Source of the DNA: an uncultured Pseudomonadota bacterium
GTDB lineage: Bacteria; Pseudomonadota; Gammaproteobacteria; Burkholderiales; Methylophilaceae
Assembly: GCA_903926935.1 (NCBI GenBank)
Contig: CAIYLB010000108.1
Coordinates: forward strand, 1 to 36,914
DNA length: 36,914 bases
Direction: 5' to 3'
The notes below the pieces were generated by a model. It did no database searches. It saw only the letters and a list, made by a program, of their open reading frames with translations, and was not told where the DNA came from. Shown here one piece after another: positions 27,425 to 36,533 of this stretch. Position 1 is the stretch's first letter, and each line of letters begins with the position of its first letter. The position numbers and the translations under genes are program-made.

Positions 27425-27496
27425 CTACTTGTTCATTACGTACATAGTCACTTCAAAGCCAAAACGCATTTCTGTTGCTGCTGGTGTAGTCCACAT
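27425..27496 (-). CDS. pqqA: PQQ precursor peptide PqqA (23 aa)
   Basis: Reverse complement reads ATGTGGACTACACCAGCAGCAACAGAAATGCGTTTTGGCTTTGAAGTGACTATGTACGTAATGAACAAGTAG = MWTTPAATEMRFGFEVTMYVMNK*. It carries the conserved E-V-T-M-Y core; SD AGGAG upstream. Not in the ORF track. Confidence 0.95.
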   Translation of the reverse strand: MWTTPAATEMRFGFEVTMYVMNK

Positions 27497-27738
27497 GATA
27501 GATCTCCTGTTATTGATTAATTTCACTACAAACATTCAACTTATTGATTTAATGGCTGTTTGTTTGTGTGATTCAATTATGCGCCACTCGCTAGTTTCAA
27601 CCCTATCGTAATCCATTAATAGCCATTAGTTATTATCATTAGCTCAAGCTCATTAAATAACGATGGTATTGGGTTTGGCTTGATTCCTTGTCTCAGATGC
27701 TAGCGGCTAGCCACGCAAAACTATTAAATATAATTATG

Positions 27739-27771
27739 TTGACACTGCAAATGATAATGATTATCATTTGC
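27739..27771 (+). promoter_or_regulatory. Fur box overlapping a sigma70 promoter upstream of hemP
   Basis: Perfect 25-bp palindrome GCAAATGATAAT-G-ATTATCATTTGC (27747-27771). TTGACA (27739-27744), 17 nt, TATCAT (27762-27767). Confidence 0.9.
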
Positions 27772-27775
27772 TTTA

Positions 27776-27988
27776 ATGGTTAAATCTAACAAAATCAATA
27801 GCACTAAATCGCAACTACTCACGACGGCATCGGTTATTACTGATTTAAAAGAAAGCAGTGATGAATTGTTTAGAAAAATGACGAGTGAAGTGTTGTTTTG
27901 TGGCAAGAGGATGCTAGTCATCAAGCATGCGGGTGAGGAGTATCAACTGCGCCTGACCAATCAAAATAAGTTGATATTAACCAAATAA
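27776..27988 (+). CDS. hemP: HemP family hemin uptake regulator/protein
   Basis: ...TSEVLFCGKRMLVIKHAGEEYQLRLTNQNKLILTK is the HemP C-terminal signature. Fur-box proximal, upstream of tonB. Confidence 0.85.
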   Translation: MVKSNKINSTKSQLLTTASVITDLKESSDELFRKMTSEVLFCGKRMLVIKHAGEEYQLRLTNQNKLILTK

Positions 27989-28732
27989 ATGATGGCCCTT
28001 AATCAAAATTCTTACAAGTTAGAAGCTAGCAGTCGGAGCGCATTGTGTCTAGGCTTGGTTGTCTTTGCTCATATTGTCATTTTGTATAGTCTGATTGCTA
28101 TTAATAAGACATTACCAATTGCAAAAGCATCAGTCTCGCCAATGATGGCAAGTTTAGTCATGCCAAATACAGAAACGCCGAATTTAGTGAATAAGATAAA
28201 TCAGAAAAGAGTGCTAGAGCAAGCCGTTGAACAAAAGCCTAAGCCATTGACTAAAGCTTTAAAGCCAGTGGAAGTGTCTAGGGATGTCGTACCTAGGCTT
28301 ATGCCTGAAGCAACGCTCAAGCCATCTGCAGAGATATCCGAGGTGCGTTCTGTGGAGGTGAATTCAGAAAAAGCGACACCTGAAAATCAGACGTTAGAAA
28401 TAAAGCATGAGGCTGAGCAGGCGATAGCCCAGGTAAAAGAGTTGGCAATTGAGCTGCCAAGGTTCGGTGCCGCTTATTTAAATAACCCATCACCAGAGTA
28501 CCCAGCAGCTTCAAGACGATTTAGTGAACAAGGCATCGTTCTGTTACGGGTGTTGGTATCGTTAAGTGGGCAAGTTGAAAGTGTACAGATTCAAAATAGC
28601 AGTGGTTATAGCCGCTTAGATCAAGCCGCAATTAAAGCTGTAAAAATGTGGAGTTTTATTCCAGCAAAACGCAACAACCAGCCACTAAGTGCTTATGTTT
28701 TAGTGCCGGTAAAGTTTTCGCTGACAGGGTGA
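27989..28732 (+). CDS. tonB: TonB family energy transducer
   Basis: N-terminal TM anchor, linker region, C-terminal NPSPEYPAASRRFSEQGIVLLRVLVSLSGQVESVQIQNSSGYSRLDQAAIKAVKMWSFIPAKRNNQPLSAYVLVPVKFSL. Confidence 0.94.
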   Translation: MMALNQNSYKLEASSRSALCLGLVVFAHIVILYSLIAINKTLPIAKASVSPMMASLVMPNTETPNLVNKINQKRVLEQAVEQKPKPLTKALKPVEVSRDVVPRLMPEATLKPSAEISEVRSVEVNSEKATPENQTLEIKHEAEQAIAQVKELAIELPRFGAAYLNNPSPEYPAASRRFSEQGIVLLRVLVSLSGQVESVQIQNSSGYSRLDQAAIKAVKMWSFIPAKRNNQPLSAYVLVPVKFSLTG

Positions 28733-28807
28733 ACGGTAAATTAAGCGTTAAATTAGGCCCAGATTAAAACATTATTTAAATTAAGTAAGCGTTAAAAGGA
28801 CGTAAAA

Positions 28808-29563
28808 ATGCAAAAAGGATATGAATTTAATAGCTTGGATTTTATTGCCGCAGGTGGCATGGTCTCAATGTCGGTGGCGATTATATTGCTACTGATGTCA
28901 ATTGTAAGCTGGTATTTGATCGTGACAAAAGGTTTATTGGCTTGGCGTTTACGTGCTGCATTTAAAGCTTATGCACAAGAATTTTGGAGCAAGGTCAATT
29001 TATCGAATCTTAGCAATTTTCTCAGCACAATTAAACAAGACGACCTTGCTTTAGCGCGCTTAGCAAAACAAGCACTCGCTGCCAGTGAGCATTTTCAATT
29101 GTATGAAGCTAAAAAAAATGGAACAGTTGGGCAGGATGAATTTGTCGCGCGAGCGATGAATCGTACTATTGCGGATGAAAGCGCACAAATGGAAAATGGC
29201 TTAACGGTATTAGCTTCGGTTGGTAGCGTAGCACCATTTGTAGGTTTATTCGGTACGGTTTGGGGGATTTATCATGCACTTGCCAGTATAAGCTTAAGTG
29301 GTCAGGCCACCCTTGATAAAGTAGCTGGCCCAGTCGGCGAAGCGCTCATTATGACTGCGCTAGGGCTTGCAGTGGCAATCCCAGCGGTACTGGCCTATAA
29401 CGCAATTGTGCGTAGTAACCTTATGCTAACTAGCCAAATTGAAAGTTTTGGCTATGATCTTCATAATTTACTGATCACAGGCGCAGTAATTAATCCTATG
29501 TCGAATATAAAAGCAGTTATTCCAGCAACAGAACGCTTACATGCGGTTGAGGTGTCAGCATGA
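28808..29563 (+). CDS. exbB: MotA/TolQ/ExbB proton channel family protein
   Basis: NGLTVLASVGSVAPFVGLFGTVWGIYHALASISLSGQATLDKVAGPVGEALIMTALGLAVAIPAVLAYNA. Confidence 0.95.
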   Translation: MQKGYEFNSLDFIAAGGMVSMSVAIILLLMSIVSWYLIVTKGLLAWRLRAAFKAYAQEFWSKVNLSNLSNFLSTIKQDDLALARLAKQALAASEHFQLYEAKKNGTVGQDEFVARAMNRTIADESAQMENGLTVLASVGSVAPFVGLFGTVWGIYHALASISLSGQATLDKVAGPVGEALIMTALGLAVAIPAVLAYNAIVRSNLMLTSQIESFGYDLHNLLITGAVINPMSNIKAVIPATERLHAVEVSA

Positions 29564-29985
29564 TAGGGAGCGGAAAAGGCGCTGTGATAGGCAGTCATAC
29601 AGCCCCAATGTCCGAAATTAACACTACACCATTAGTGGATGTAATGTTGGTGTTGTTGGTGATTTTTATCATCACCGCACCATTGTTGACGCATGCTGTA
29701 AAAATAGATTTGCCGCAGGCCAGTAGTCAACCCTTAGCCGATAAACCTGAGATTATTTCATTAGCGATTGATGGTGCAGGCACTATGTATTGGAATGATG
29801 TGCCTATGGCGAAAAGTGAACTGAAAGAAAAGTTACTAGAGAATGCAGATAAAAAGCCGCAGCCAGAGTTACAAATACGTGCCGATAAAGAAACGCGTTA
29901 CCAAATTTTGGCAGAAATCATGGCCGATGCCCAAAATACAGGCATTACCAAAGTGGGCTTTGTGAGTGAGCCAAAACCAAAGTAG
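29560..29985 (+). CDS. exbD: ExbD/TolR biopolymer transport protein
   Basis: MSEINTTPLVDVMLVLLVIFIITAPLLTHAVKIDLPQA. ATGA overlap with exbB. Confidence 0.96.
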   Translation: MIGSGKGAVIGSHTAPMSEINTTPLVDVMLVLLVIFIITAPLLTHAVKIDLPQASSQPLADKPEIISLAIDGAGTMYWNDVPMAKSELKEKLLENADKKPQPELQIRADKETRYQILAEIMADAQNTGITKVGFVSEPKPK

Positions 29986-30115
29986 TGATAATTTAAGCAA
30001 GTTTTGCTAACGATAAACCCCATTAAATAAGCAACACAACAGCAAGCCACCGCGAATCATCGCCTTTAGCCAGCTAATTTTATAATTAAATAAATAGTTA
30101 AATAAAAGGCTAAAG

Positions 30116-32380
30116 ATGAAAAAATTGCATGACAAAAAAATAAGTCCGTTATCGGTAGCTGTTGCCATGCTATTTACCGTAGCGCCTGCAAGCTTAATAG
30201 CCGCAGAAATGGCTCAATCAGAAGCGACCCAATCAAAAACAACTAAACCTACGGCAGAAGCACCTACAAACGATCAAACGCTAGCAACTGTCAATGTTAC
30301 AAGCACTAAGGAAAATGAAGTCGTTGATGGCTATCAAGCGACAAAGACGCGCGTAGGCAAAGTATTGCAAGACCCACATGATATTCCTCAGGCAATCACC
30401 ACGGTGACGCATAGCCTGATGCATGATCAGCAAGTCGGTACGTTAAAAGAAGCTTTGCGCAATGTTGCTGGCCTTACTTTTAATGCGGCTGAAGGTGGGC
30501 GTTCTGGTGATAATATGAACTTACGAGGTTTTTACACCTTTGGTGATATCTATTTAGACGGCATTCGTGACACCGCACAATATAACCGTGAAACTTTTAA
30601 TTTGGAGCAGGTTGATGTATTGCGCGGTTCTGCGGCTATGTTGTTTGGTCGCGGTCAAGCCGGCGGAGTGATTAATCAGGTTTCTAAAACACCCAAACTT
30701 AAAGATGAAAACACGGTTTCAGGCAGCCTTGGCAGTTACGATTATCAACAATTCACCGGTGACTTTAATAAAAAACTAGGTGACACCACTGCTATTCGCA
30801 TCAATATAATGGATAGGACGGAAGAGACTTATCGTAAGAATCCAGCCAATGGTGATCGCCCAGAGTTGAATAGAGCCGGTATTGCGGTAAGTTTAGGTAC
30901 CGGAATCGGTACGGAAAATGAGTTCTTATTAAGCCATATTTACACCAAAACGCGGGATGTGCCAGATTATGGTATTTCATTTTTAAATAAAAGGCCTATC
31001 AATACGGCAGCAATTAATGATAAAACGTTTTACGGCGGATCTAAAAATTTTGATGATAGCGACACCAACGTCACCACCGGAACATTTACGCATCAGTTTT
31101 CAGCAGATACCGAATGGCGTACACAAATTAGGCATGCTGAGTATGAGCGTCAATATTGGGCTAAAACGCCTAGTAATAGTTTATTGCCGGAAGCTAATTA
31201 CAGTGTAGGCGGTAACGTAACGCGAGCCATGGACTACAAGACCGATACCTTGCAATCAGATTTCAATACTAAGCTAGATATCGCCGGCATGAAGCATCAA
31301 GTATTAGCTGGTTTTGAATATATGAAAGAAGACTCATCGCGTACTAGTTTGCTGGCGCTAAACCCTAATACTGACATGCCTTTTACTGGTAGCCAAAGTG
31401 CTAGTGACGATGGTGTTTATTACGATAAAAATAGGCTGTCTAGCGCCAATCCAACCACATTTACTGCCGATAACTATGCGATTTACGCGCAAGACACGGT
31501 AACCTTGGTGCCTAAGTGGGATGTGCTAGTCGGTGTGCGTCGCGACGAAATGAAAGCCAATTATTCAAGCACAACTTCACCACAACTCAATTACGGCGAA
31601 AATAGTTACCGAACAGGTCTTTCATGGCACCAGTCAGCAGAAAATCACTATTATGTGAGCTGGAGTGATTCATTTAGTCCTACGGCTGATCTATACCAAT
31701 TAACGGTAACGCCGCAACCTCCTGAACGCAGTAAAACCATAGAAATGGGGGCTAAATGGTTATTGTTAGAAGGTGACCTTGCTTTACGTACGGCAATTTA
31801 TCAATCGACTAAAGATTGGGAGCGTAATACAGACTTAGAATCTACCGCTGCCATCTTAACAAAAAAACGCCGCACAGATGGCGTGGAGTTTGAGCTGGCT
31901 GGGCGCATTACTGATGATTGGGAAGTGTTTTCTGGCTTAGCCTTTATGGATGCCAAAATCCTAGCCGTAGCCGAGAATGTGAATGCAGTCACTGGTATCA
32001 TTACCAGCGCAGACCCCAGATACGTAGGTCAGCGTGCGCGTAATACAGCAAAAGCCACTTTCAATGTCTGGACAACTTATAAACTATCTAGTCATTGGAA
32101 AATAGGCGGTGGGCTAGAGGCCAAGGGCGATCGATATGGGTACAACCCATCAGCAACTGTTGCTACACAATTCGTGAATGGAGTATTTCAGCCTAATGTA
32201 TTGCCAGGCTATACACGCTTAGATGCAATGCTGACTTATGAAGAGAAAAAATGGGCGGTACGATTAAACGTGAAAAATCTGCTGGATAAAACCTATTATG
32301 ATGCACTGTATGACAACGGTAGTTTTTCAGTACCGGGAAATCGCAGAACAGTCATTGTTACTACTGAATATAAATTTTAA
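30116..32380 (+). CDS. TonB-dependent siderophore receptor (catecholate/Fiu-like)
   Basis: Signal peptide; plug DPHDIPQAITTVTHSLMHDQQVGTLKEALRNVAGLTFNAAEGGRSGDNMNLRGFYTFGDIYLDGIRDTAQYNRETFNLEQVDVLRGSAAMLFGRGQAGGVINQVSK; C-terminal barrel ending in F. Confidence 0.95.
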   Translation: MKKLHDKKISPLSVAVAMLFTVAPASLIAAEMAQSEATQSKTTKPTAEAPTNDQTLATVNVTSTKENEVVDGYQATKTRVGKVLQDPHDIPQAITTVTHSLMHDQQVGTLKEALRNVAGLTFNAAEGGRSGDNMNLRGFYTFGDIYLDGIRDTAQYNRETFNLEQVDVLRGSAAMLFGRGQAGGVINQVSKTPKLKDENTVSGSLGSYDYQQFTGDFNKKLGDTTAIRINIMDRTEETYRKNPANGDRPELNRAGIAVSLGTGIGTENEFLLSHIYTKTRDVPDYGISFLNKRPINTAAINDKTFYGGSKNFDDSDTNVTTGTFTHQFSADTEWRTQIRHAEYERQYWAKTPSNSLLPEANYSVGGNVTRAMDYKTDTLQSDFNTKLDIAGMKHQVLAGFEYMKEDSSRTSLLALNPNTDMPFTGSQSASDDGVYYDKNRLSSANPTTFTADNYAIYAQDTVTLVPKWDVLVGVRRDEMKANYSSTTSPQLNYGENSYRTGLSWHQSAENHYYVSWSDSFSPTADLYQLTVTPQPPERSKTIEMGAKWLLLEGDLALRTAIYQSTKDWERNTDLESTAAILTKKRRTDGVEFELAGRITDDWEVFSGLAFMDAKILAVAENVNAVTGIITSADPRYVGQRARNTAKATFNVWTTYKLSSHWKIGGGLEAKGDRYGYNPSATVATQFVNGVFQPNVLPGYTRLDAMLTYEEKKWAVRLNVKNLLDKTYYDALYDNGSFSVPGNRRTVIVTTEYKF

Positions 32381-32402
32381 CGGCTATTATTTAGGATAAA
32401 AA

Positions 32403-33083
32403 ATGTTATTGCGCGTACCTCAAGTATTAAATGCCGATGAGCTTAAGCAGATGCGGTTGCTTATGGCAAAGGCTGAGTGGGTCGATGGTAAAGTAACTGC
32501 TGGCACACAATCTGCTCAGGTTAAACGTAATATTCAATTACCTGAATCGTCACTAGAGGCCGAAGCCGCAAGGAAAATTGTGCTTACAGCACTTAGCCGC
32601 AATGCGCTATTTTTTTCTGCCGCGCTACCTAAAAAAATCTATCCGCCACTATTTAATCAATACCGTGATGGTATGGATTTTGGCGCACATATTGATAATG
32701 CGGTACGCACGCATGCCTTGACAGGTTTGCATGTACGTACCGATATTTCATGCACTTTATTTCTGGCGGATCCTGATAGTTATGATGGCGGTGAATTAGT
32801 GGTGGAAGATACTTATGGACAGCAAATGGTGAAATTACCTGCTGGCGACATGGTCCTTTACCCTGGCACCAGCTTGCATCATGTCAGGCCAGTTACCCGT
32901 GGCGCTAGGTTGGCTAGCTTTTTTTGGCTGCAAAGTATGATACGAGATGATGCACAAAGAACGCTGTTATTTGATATGGATGCTGCCATTGTGACGTTGC
33001 GTCAGGAGGTGGGGGACAATGCGGCGGTCATTCGACTCACTGGCAATTACCATAATCTTATCCGTATGTGGGCGGATACCTAA
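32403..33083 (+). CDS. piuC: PKHD-type Fe(II)-dependent hydroxylase (PiuC/YbiX)
   Basis: [92 protein letters not shown]. Located after the receptor gene, as is common for this family. Confidence 0.94.
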   Translation: MLLRVPQVLNADELKQMRLLMAKAEWVDGKVTAGTQSAQVKRNIQLPESSLEAEAARKIVLTALSRNALFFSAALPKKIYPPLFNQYRDGMDFGAHIDNAVRTHALTGLHVRTDISCTLFLADPDSYDGGELVVEDTYGQQMVKLPAGDMVLYPGTSLHHVRPVTRGARLASFFWLQSMIRDDAQRTLLFDMDAAIVTLRQEVGDNAAVIRLTGNYHNLIRMWADT

Positions 33084-33172
33084 GCATTAGTCTGCAAGAT
33101 TGCGTATGCCATAAGATAAATTTTCGTATCAGTTAACCGCATGGCCAAGGCAAGCAATGTAACAGAGAATAC

Positions 33173-33604
33173 TTAGCTTTTAATATAGCTCTCTAATTGT
33201 TTAATCAGCTCTTGCTGATATGCCATAGTTTCTTTCACTAAATCGCCAATAGAAAGCATGCCCAGCACTTTTTCATTGTCTACCACCGGCAAGTGGCGAA
33301 TACGTTTTTCAGACATTAGCGACATGGCATGTTCTACATTATCACTCGGTTTAGCTGATAACACCTTATCTGTCATCACTTCACTAACCTGTGTGGTTTT
33401 TGAAGACCTTCCTTTAAGAATAACCTCGCGGGCATAGTCGCGCTCAGAAAAAATACCGACTAATTTCTCGCCATCGATGACCAGTAATGCGCCAATCTTA
33501 TATTCAGCCAAAATGACTAATGCATCAAACACCGGTCTATCTTTGGCAATTGAAATTACTTCTTTATATTTTTTACTATCTAGTAATTGCTGTAAGGTTT
33601 TCAT
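33173..33604 (-). CDS. CBS domain-containing protein
   Basis: Two CBS repeats: ALVILAEYKIGALLVIDGEKLVGIFSERDYARE and HAMSLMSEKRIRHLPVVDNEKVLGMLSIGDLVK. Confidence 0.94.
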   Translation of the reverse strand: MKTLQQLLDSKKYKEVISIAKDRPVFDALVILAEYKIGALLVIDGEKLVGIFSERDYAREVILKGRSSKTTQVSEVMTDKVLSAKPSDNVEHAMSLMSEKRIRHLPVVDNEKVLGMLSIGDLVKETMAYQQELIKQLESYIKS

Positions 33605-33697
33605 ATCACCTCGTTATTGGGTTGGTGGATCAACAATATTAAATATACACCAATTAATATTTTCGCCAATATCTAGTCAACAAATTAAGTAAATCTA

Positions 33698-33739
33698 TTG
33701 ACATAGTTAGCCAGCTAATTATAATGATGCTAACTATGT
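33698..33739 (+). promoter_or_regulatory. Consensus sigma70 promoter embedded in MarR-type operator
   Basis: TTGACA (33698-33703), 16 nt, TATAAT (33720-33725). 11-bp inverted repeat ACATAGTTAGC (33701-33711) / GCTAACTATGT (33729-33739). Confidence 0.8.
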
Positions 33740-34239
33740 TGCAATTAAAAGATCTTCCTACACCTGAAGTGCTAGACCAATTTGCTGAACGCTATCCAGA
33801 TGCGGATGTGACGGCAGTGGCTGGTTTTCTACACTTATTAAGTGTCGCTACCGATTTGTCAGTAGCGCTGGATACTTGTTTGAGTAAGCATGGCTTATTG
33901 CAAGGTCGCTGGTGGGTGTTAATTCTGCTGATGCGTGAACAAACGAAAACTTCTACACCATCAAGTTTGGCGGACAAGTCTGGCGTTTCACGCGCCACCA
34001 TGACCGGTTTGCTAGATGGTTTAGCGCAAAATTGTTTGGTAGAACGAGTGTTTGCCAAAGAAGATAGGCGCAGTGTGTTAATACACTTAACGGAGGCGGG
34101 TCAGACTAAGCTTGATGCGGTAATGCCTGATTATTACCGTCGCGTCAGAAATTGCATGCAGGCCTTAAATGAAGAGCAGCGCACACAATTGCAGTTGATA
34201 TTAGGATTGATCAGATCAGGCATTCCAGCACTTGTTTAA
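33736..34239 (+). CDS. MarR family transcriptional regulator
   Basis: GRWWVLILLMREQTKTSTPSSLADKSGVSRATMTGLLDGLAQNCLVERVFAKEDRRSVLIHLTEAGQTKLDAVMPDYYRRV. The ORF track begins at 33724, but promoter position favours the in-frame ATG at 33736. Confidence 0.92.
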   Translation: MLQLKDLPTPEVLDQFAERYPDADVTAVAGFLHLLSVATDLSVALDTCLSKHGLLQGRWWVLILLMREQTKTSTPSSLADKSGVSRATMTGLLDGLAQNCLVERVFAKEDRRSVLIHLTEAGQTKLDAVMPDYYRRVRNCMQALNEEQRTQLQLILGLIRSGIPALV

Positions 34240-34308
34240 TTTTCACTAATTAAGCTTTGCAGTAATACATACAATTTTTTTAATATTTAATCAAAGAGAG
34301 TCTAAAAA

Positions 34309-34686
34309 ATGACAGTTATTAAAACGCAAATCGCAGCGATCAATGCTGCGTTCGATCAAGCATTTAACGCTAAGGATGCAGAAAAAATTGCTCAGCTTTA
34401 TGATGTAAACGCAGTAGTAATGCCAGCACCTGCCGGTGCGCCAGTGCTCGGTGTTGCCGCAATTCAAACATTTTTTGCCGGCTTAATTAGTGCAGGCGTG
34501 ATTGAGCACCAATTGACGCTAGCCGATGCGGTAGAAGATGGCAACATTGCATATCAACGTGGTAATTGGGCTGGCGCCATGATCGATGAAAGCGGTGTAA
34601 AACAAACTTTTGGTGGTAACGTACATCTTGTTTACCGTAAACAAGCGGATGGCGGTTGGAAAGCGGTTACGCATATTTGGAACTAA
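34309..34686 (+). CDS. SgcJ/EcaC-type (NTF2/SnoaL-like, DUF4440) protein
   Basis: IAAINAAFDQAFNAKDAEKIAQLYDVNAVVMPAPAGAPVLGVAAIQTFFAGLI...KQADGGWKAVTHIWN. Confidence 0.88.
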   Translation: MTVIKTQIAAINAAFDQAFNAKDAEKIAQLYDVNAVVMPAPAGAPVLGVAAIQTFFAGLISAGVIEHQLTLADAVEDGNIAYQRGNWAGAMIDESGVKQTFGGNVHLVYRKQADGGWKAVTHIWN

Positions 34687-34783
34687 GCCGCCAACAACGC
34701 TGATTTGATGAATGCAAAAACCTAACCCAAAATCCAGGCTAAAACCCAGTCTAACCCCTAGGTCAAGTGACGGAAAAAACACC

Positions 34784-35677
34784 ATGCGAGCGTTTGCTGC
34801 ATTAATGGTGCTGACTGTTATCTGGGGATATAACTGGGTGGTGATGAAAAGTGCATTGCAATACGCTGGCGTATTTCAATTTATTGCCTTGCGCATCGGT
34901 ATCGGCGCTATTTGTTTGTTTTTGATTGTTTTATTTCTACGCAAGCCTTTTAAAATCAAATATATTGGTACTTTAATCTTATTGGGCTTACTTCAATCTG
35001 CTGGTTTTACCGGGCTACTTATGTGGGCATTGGTGGAAGGTGGTGCCGGAAAAACCTCGGTACTCACTTACACCATGCCCTTTTGGGTAATGCTACTGGC
35101 ATGGCCATTACTCGGTGAAAAAATCAGCGGCTTGCAATGGCCTGCAGCCATTCTTTCAGCGATGGGTGTGCTGTTTATCCTAGATCCCTTACATCTAGGT
35201 ACCGATGGTTTTAGCATGTTGCTCGGTGTGCTATCCGGCGTCAGTTGGGCGATGTCGGTCATCGTGGCCAAGAAATTACATCAGCGTGCACCAGAGTTGG
35301 ATTTACTGACACTCACCGCCTGGCAAATGTTATTTGGTGCTATTCCTATCGTCATTGCTTCCGTGCTGATTCCAGCACCGGCGATTCAATGGACACCCTA
35401 TTTTATTGGCGCGGTTATTTTTAATGCGGTATTTTGTAATGCTATCGCCTGGTTGTTGTGGCTTTATGCATTGCAACGATTAAGCGCTGGCATTGCAAGC
35501 ATGGCAAGCTTATTAACACCAGTTATCGCCGTTGTGGCAGCTTGGATACAACTTAATGAAGTGCCAAATAATACCGAATTGATCGGAATGCTGCTGATTT
35601 TAATGTCATTAGTCATAATCTCTATTATCAGTATGCGTAAACATACGACCATAGATTCTGCAATGGGCCAGGATTAA
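34784..35677 (+). CDS. EamA/DMT family transporter
   Basis: About ten hydrophobic helices; VIWGYNWVVMKSAL, LEWMVLA-like PFWVMLLAWPLLGEKISGLQW, C-terminal SLLTPVIAVVAAWIQLNEVPNNTELIGMLLIL. Likely start ATG 34784. Confidence 0.92.
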   Translation: MRAFAALMVLTVIWGYNWVVMKSALQYAGVFQFIALRIGIGAICLFLIVLFLRKPFKIKYIGTLILLGLLQSAGFTGLLMWALVEGGAGKTSVLTYTMPFWVMLLAWPLLGEKISGLQWPAAILSAMGVLFILDPLHLGTDGFSMLLGVLSGVSWAMSVIVAKKLHQRAPELDLLTLTAWQMLFGAIPIVIASVLIPAPAIQWTPYFIGAVIFNAVFCNAIAWLLWLYALQRLSAGIASMASLLTPVIAVVAAWIQLNEVPNNTELIGMLLILMSLVIISIISMRKHTTIDSAMGQD

Positions 35678-35796
35678 TTACATCTAACGGTAATAACAAA
35701 CCACTTGCGCCTTGCCGTAACTGTAAACTTGAGTTTTTACACATGCCCAATATGATAAAATGGCTTAATATGTAATAAACCAATCAAGGAAATAGT

Positions 35797-36522
35797 ATGG
35801 CAGGTCATAGTAAATGGGCAAATATCCAGCACCGCAAGGGTCGTCAAGACGCAAAACGCGGAAAAATTTTCACCAAAATCATTAAAGAAATCACGGTCGC
35901 AGCACGAATGAGCGGCGGCGATGTGACCATGAATCCACGCTTGCGCGCGGCTGTGGCTGAAGCTAAAGAAGAAAATATGCCTGCGGACAATATTATCCGT
36001 GCCATTAAAAAAGGCACGGGTGAGCTTGAAGGTGTGAACTACGAAGAAATTCGCTACGAAGGCTATGGTATTAATGGAGCCGCTATTATTATTGACTGCT
36101 TAACTGACAATAAGCAGCGCGCAGTGGCCGATGTCCGTCATGCGCTCACTAAGTTTGGCGGAAATTTAGGCACCGACGGTTCTGTGGCCTTTATGTTCAA
36201 ACATTGCGGCAGCTTAATTTATGAGCCAGGCACCGATGAAGATAAGGTGATGGAAATTGCACTTGATGCGGGTGCAGAAGATGTGGTGACGGATGAAGAC
36301 GGCAGCATTGAAGTGATAACACCGCCAAATGAATTTTTGACGATAAAAGAAGCGATGGAAGCGGCTGGTTTAAAAGCAGTTCTGGCTGAAGTGACCATGA
36401 AGCCTAGTATTGAAACAGTGTTTACTGGCGACGATGCGCTAAAAATGCAAAAAATCTTAGATGCATTAGAAGATTTAGATGACGTGCAGGATGTCTACAC
36501 CACGGCGGTTATCGAAGAGTAA
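35797..36522 (+). CDS. yebC: YebC/PmpR family DNA-binding/translation regulatory protein
   Basis: [42 protein letters not shown] is the invariant YebC N-terminus. Confidence 0.98.
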   Translation: MAGHSKWANIQHRKGRQDAKRGKIFTKIIKEITVAARMSGGDVTMNPRLRAAVAEAKEENMPADNIIRAIKKGTGELEGVNYEEIRYEGYGINGAAIIIDCLTDNKQRAVADVRHALTKFGGNLGTDGSVAFMFKHCGSLIYEPGTDEDKVMEIALDAGAEDVVTDEDGSIEVITPPNEFLTIKEAMEAAGLKAVLAEVTMKPSIETVFTGDDALKMQKILDALEDLDDVQDVYTTAVIEE

Positions 36523-36533
36523 TGACAAGATAA

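Noticed and set aside
27390-27611. 73-aa plus-strand ORF
   Set aside because: Runs through the bidirectional terminator and antisense to pqqA; not a plausible protein.
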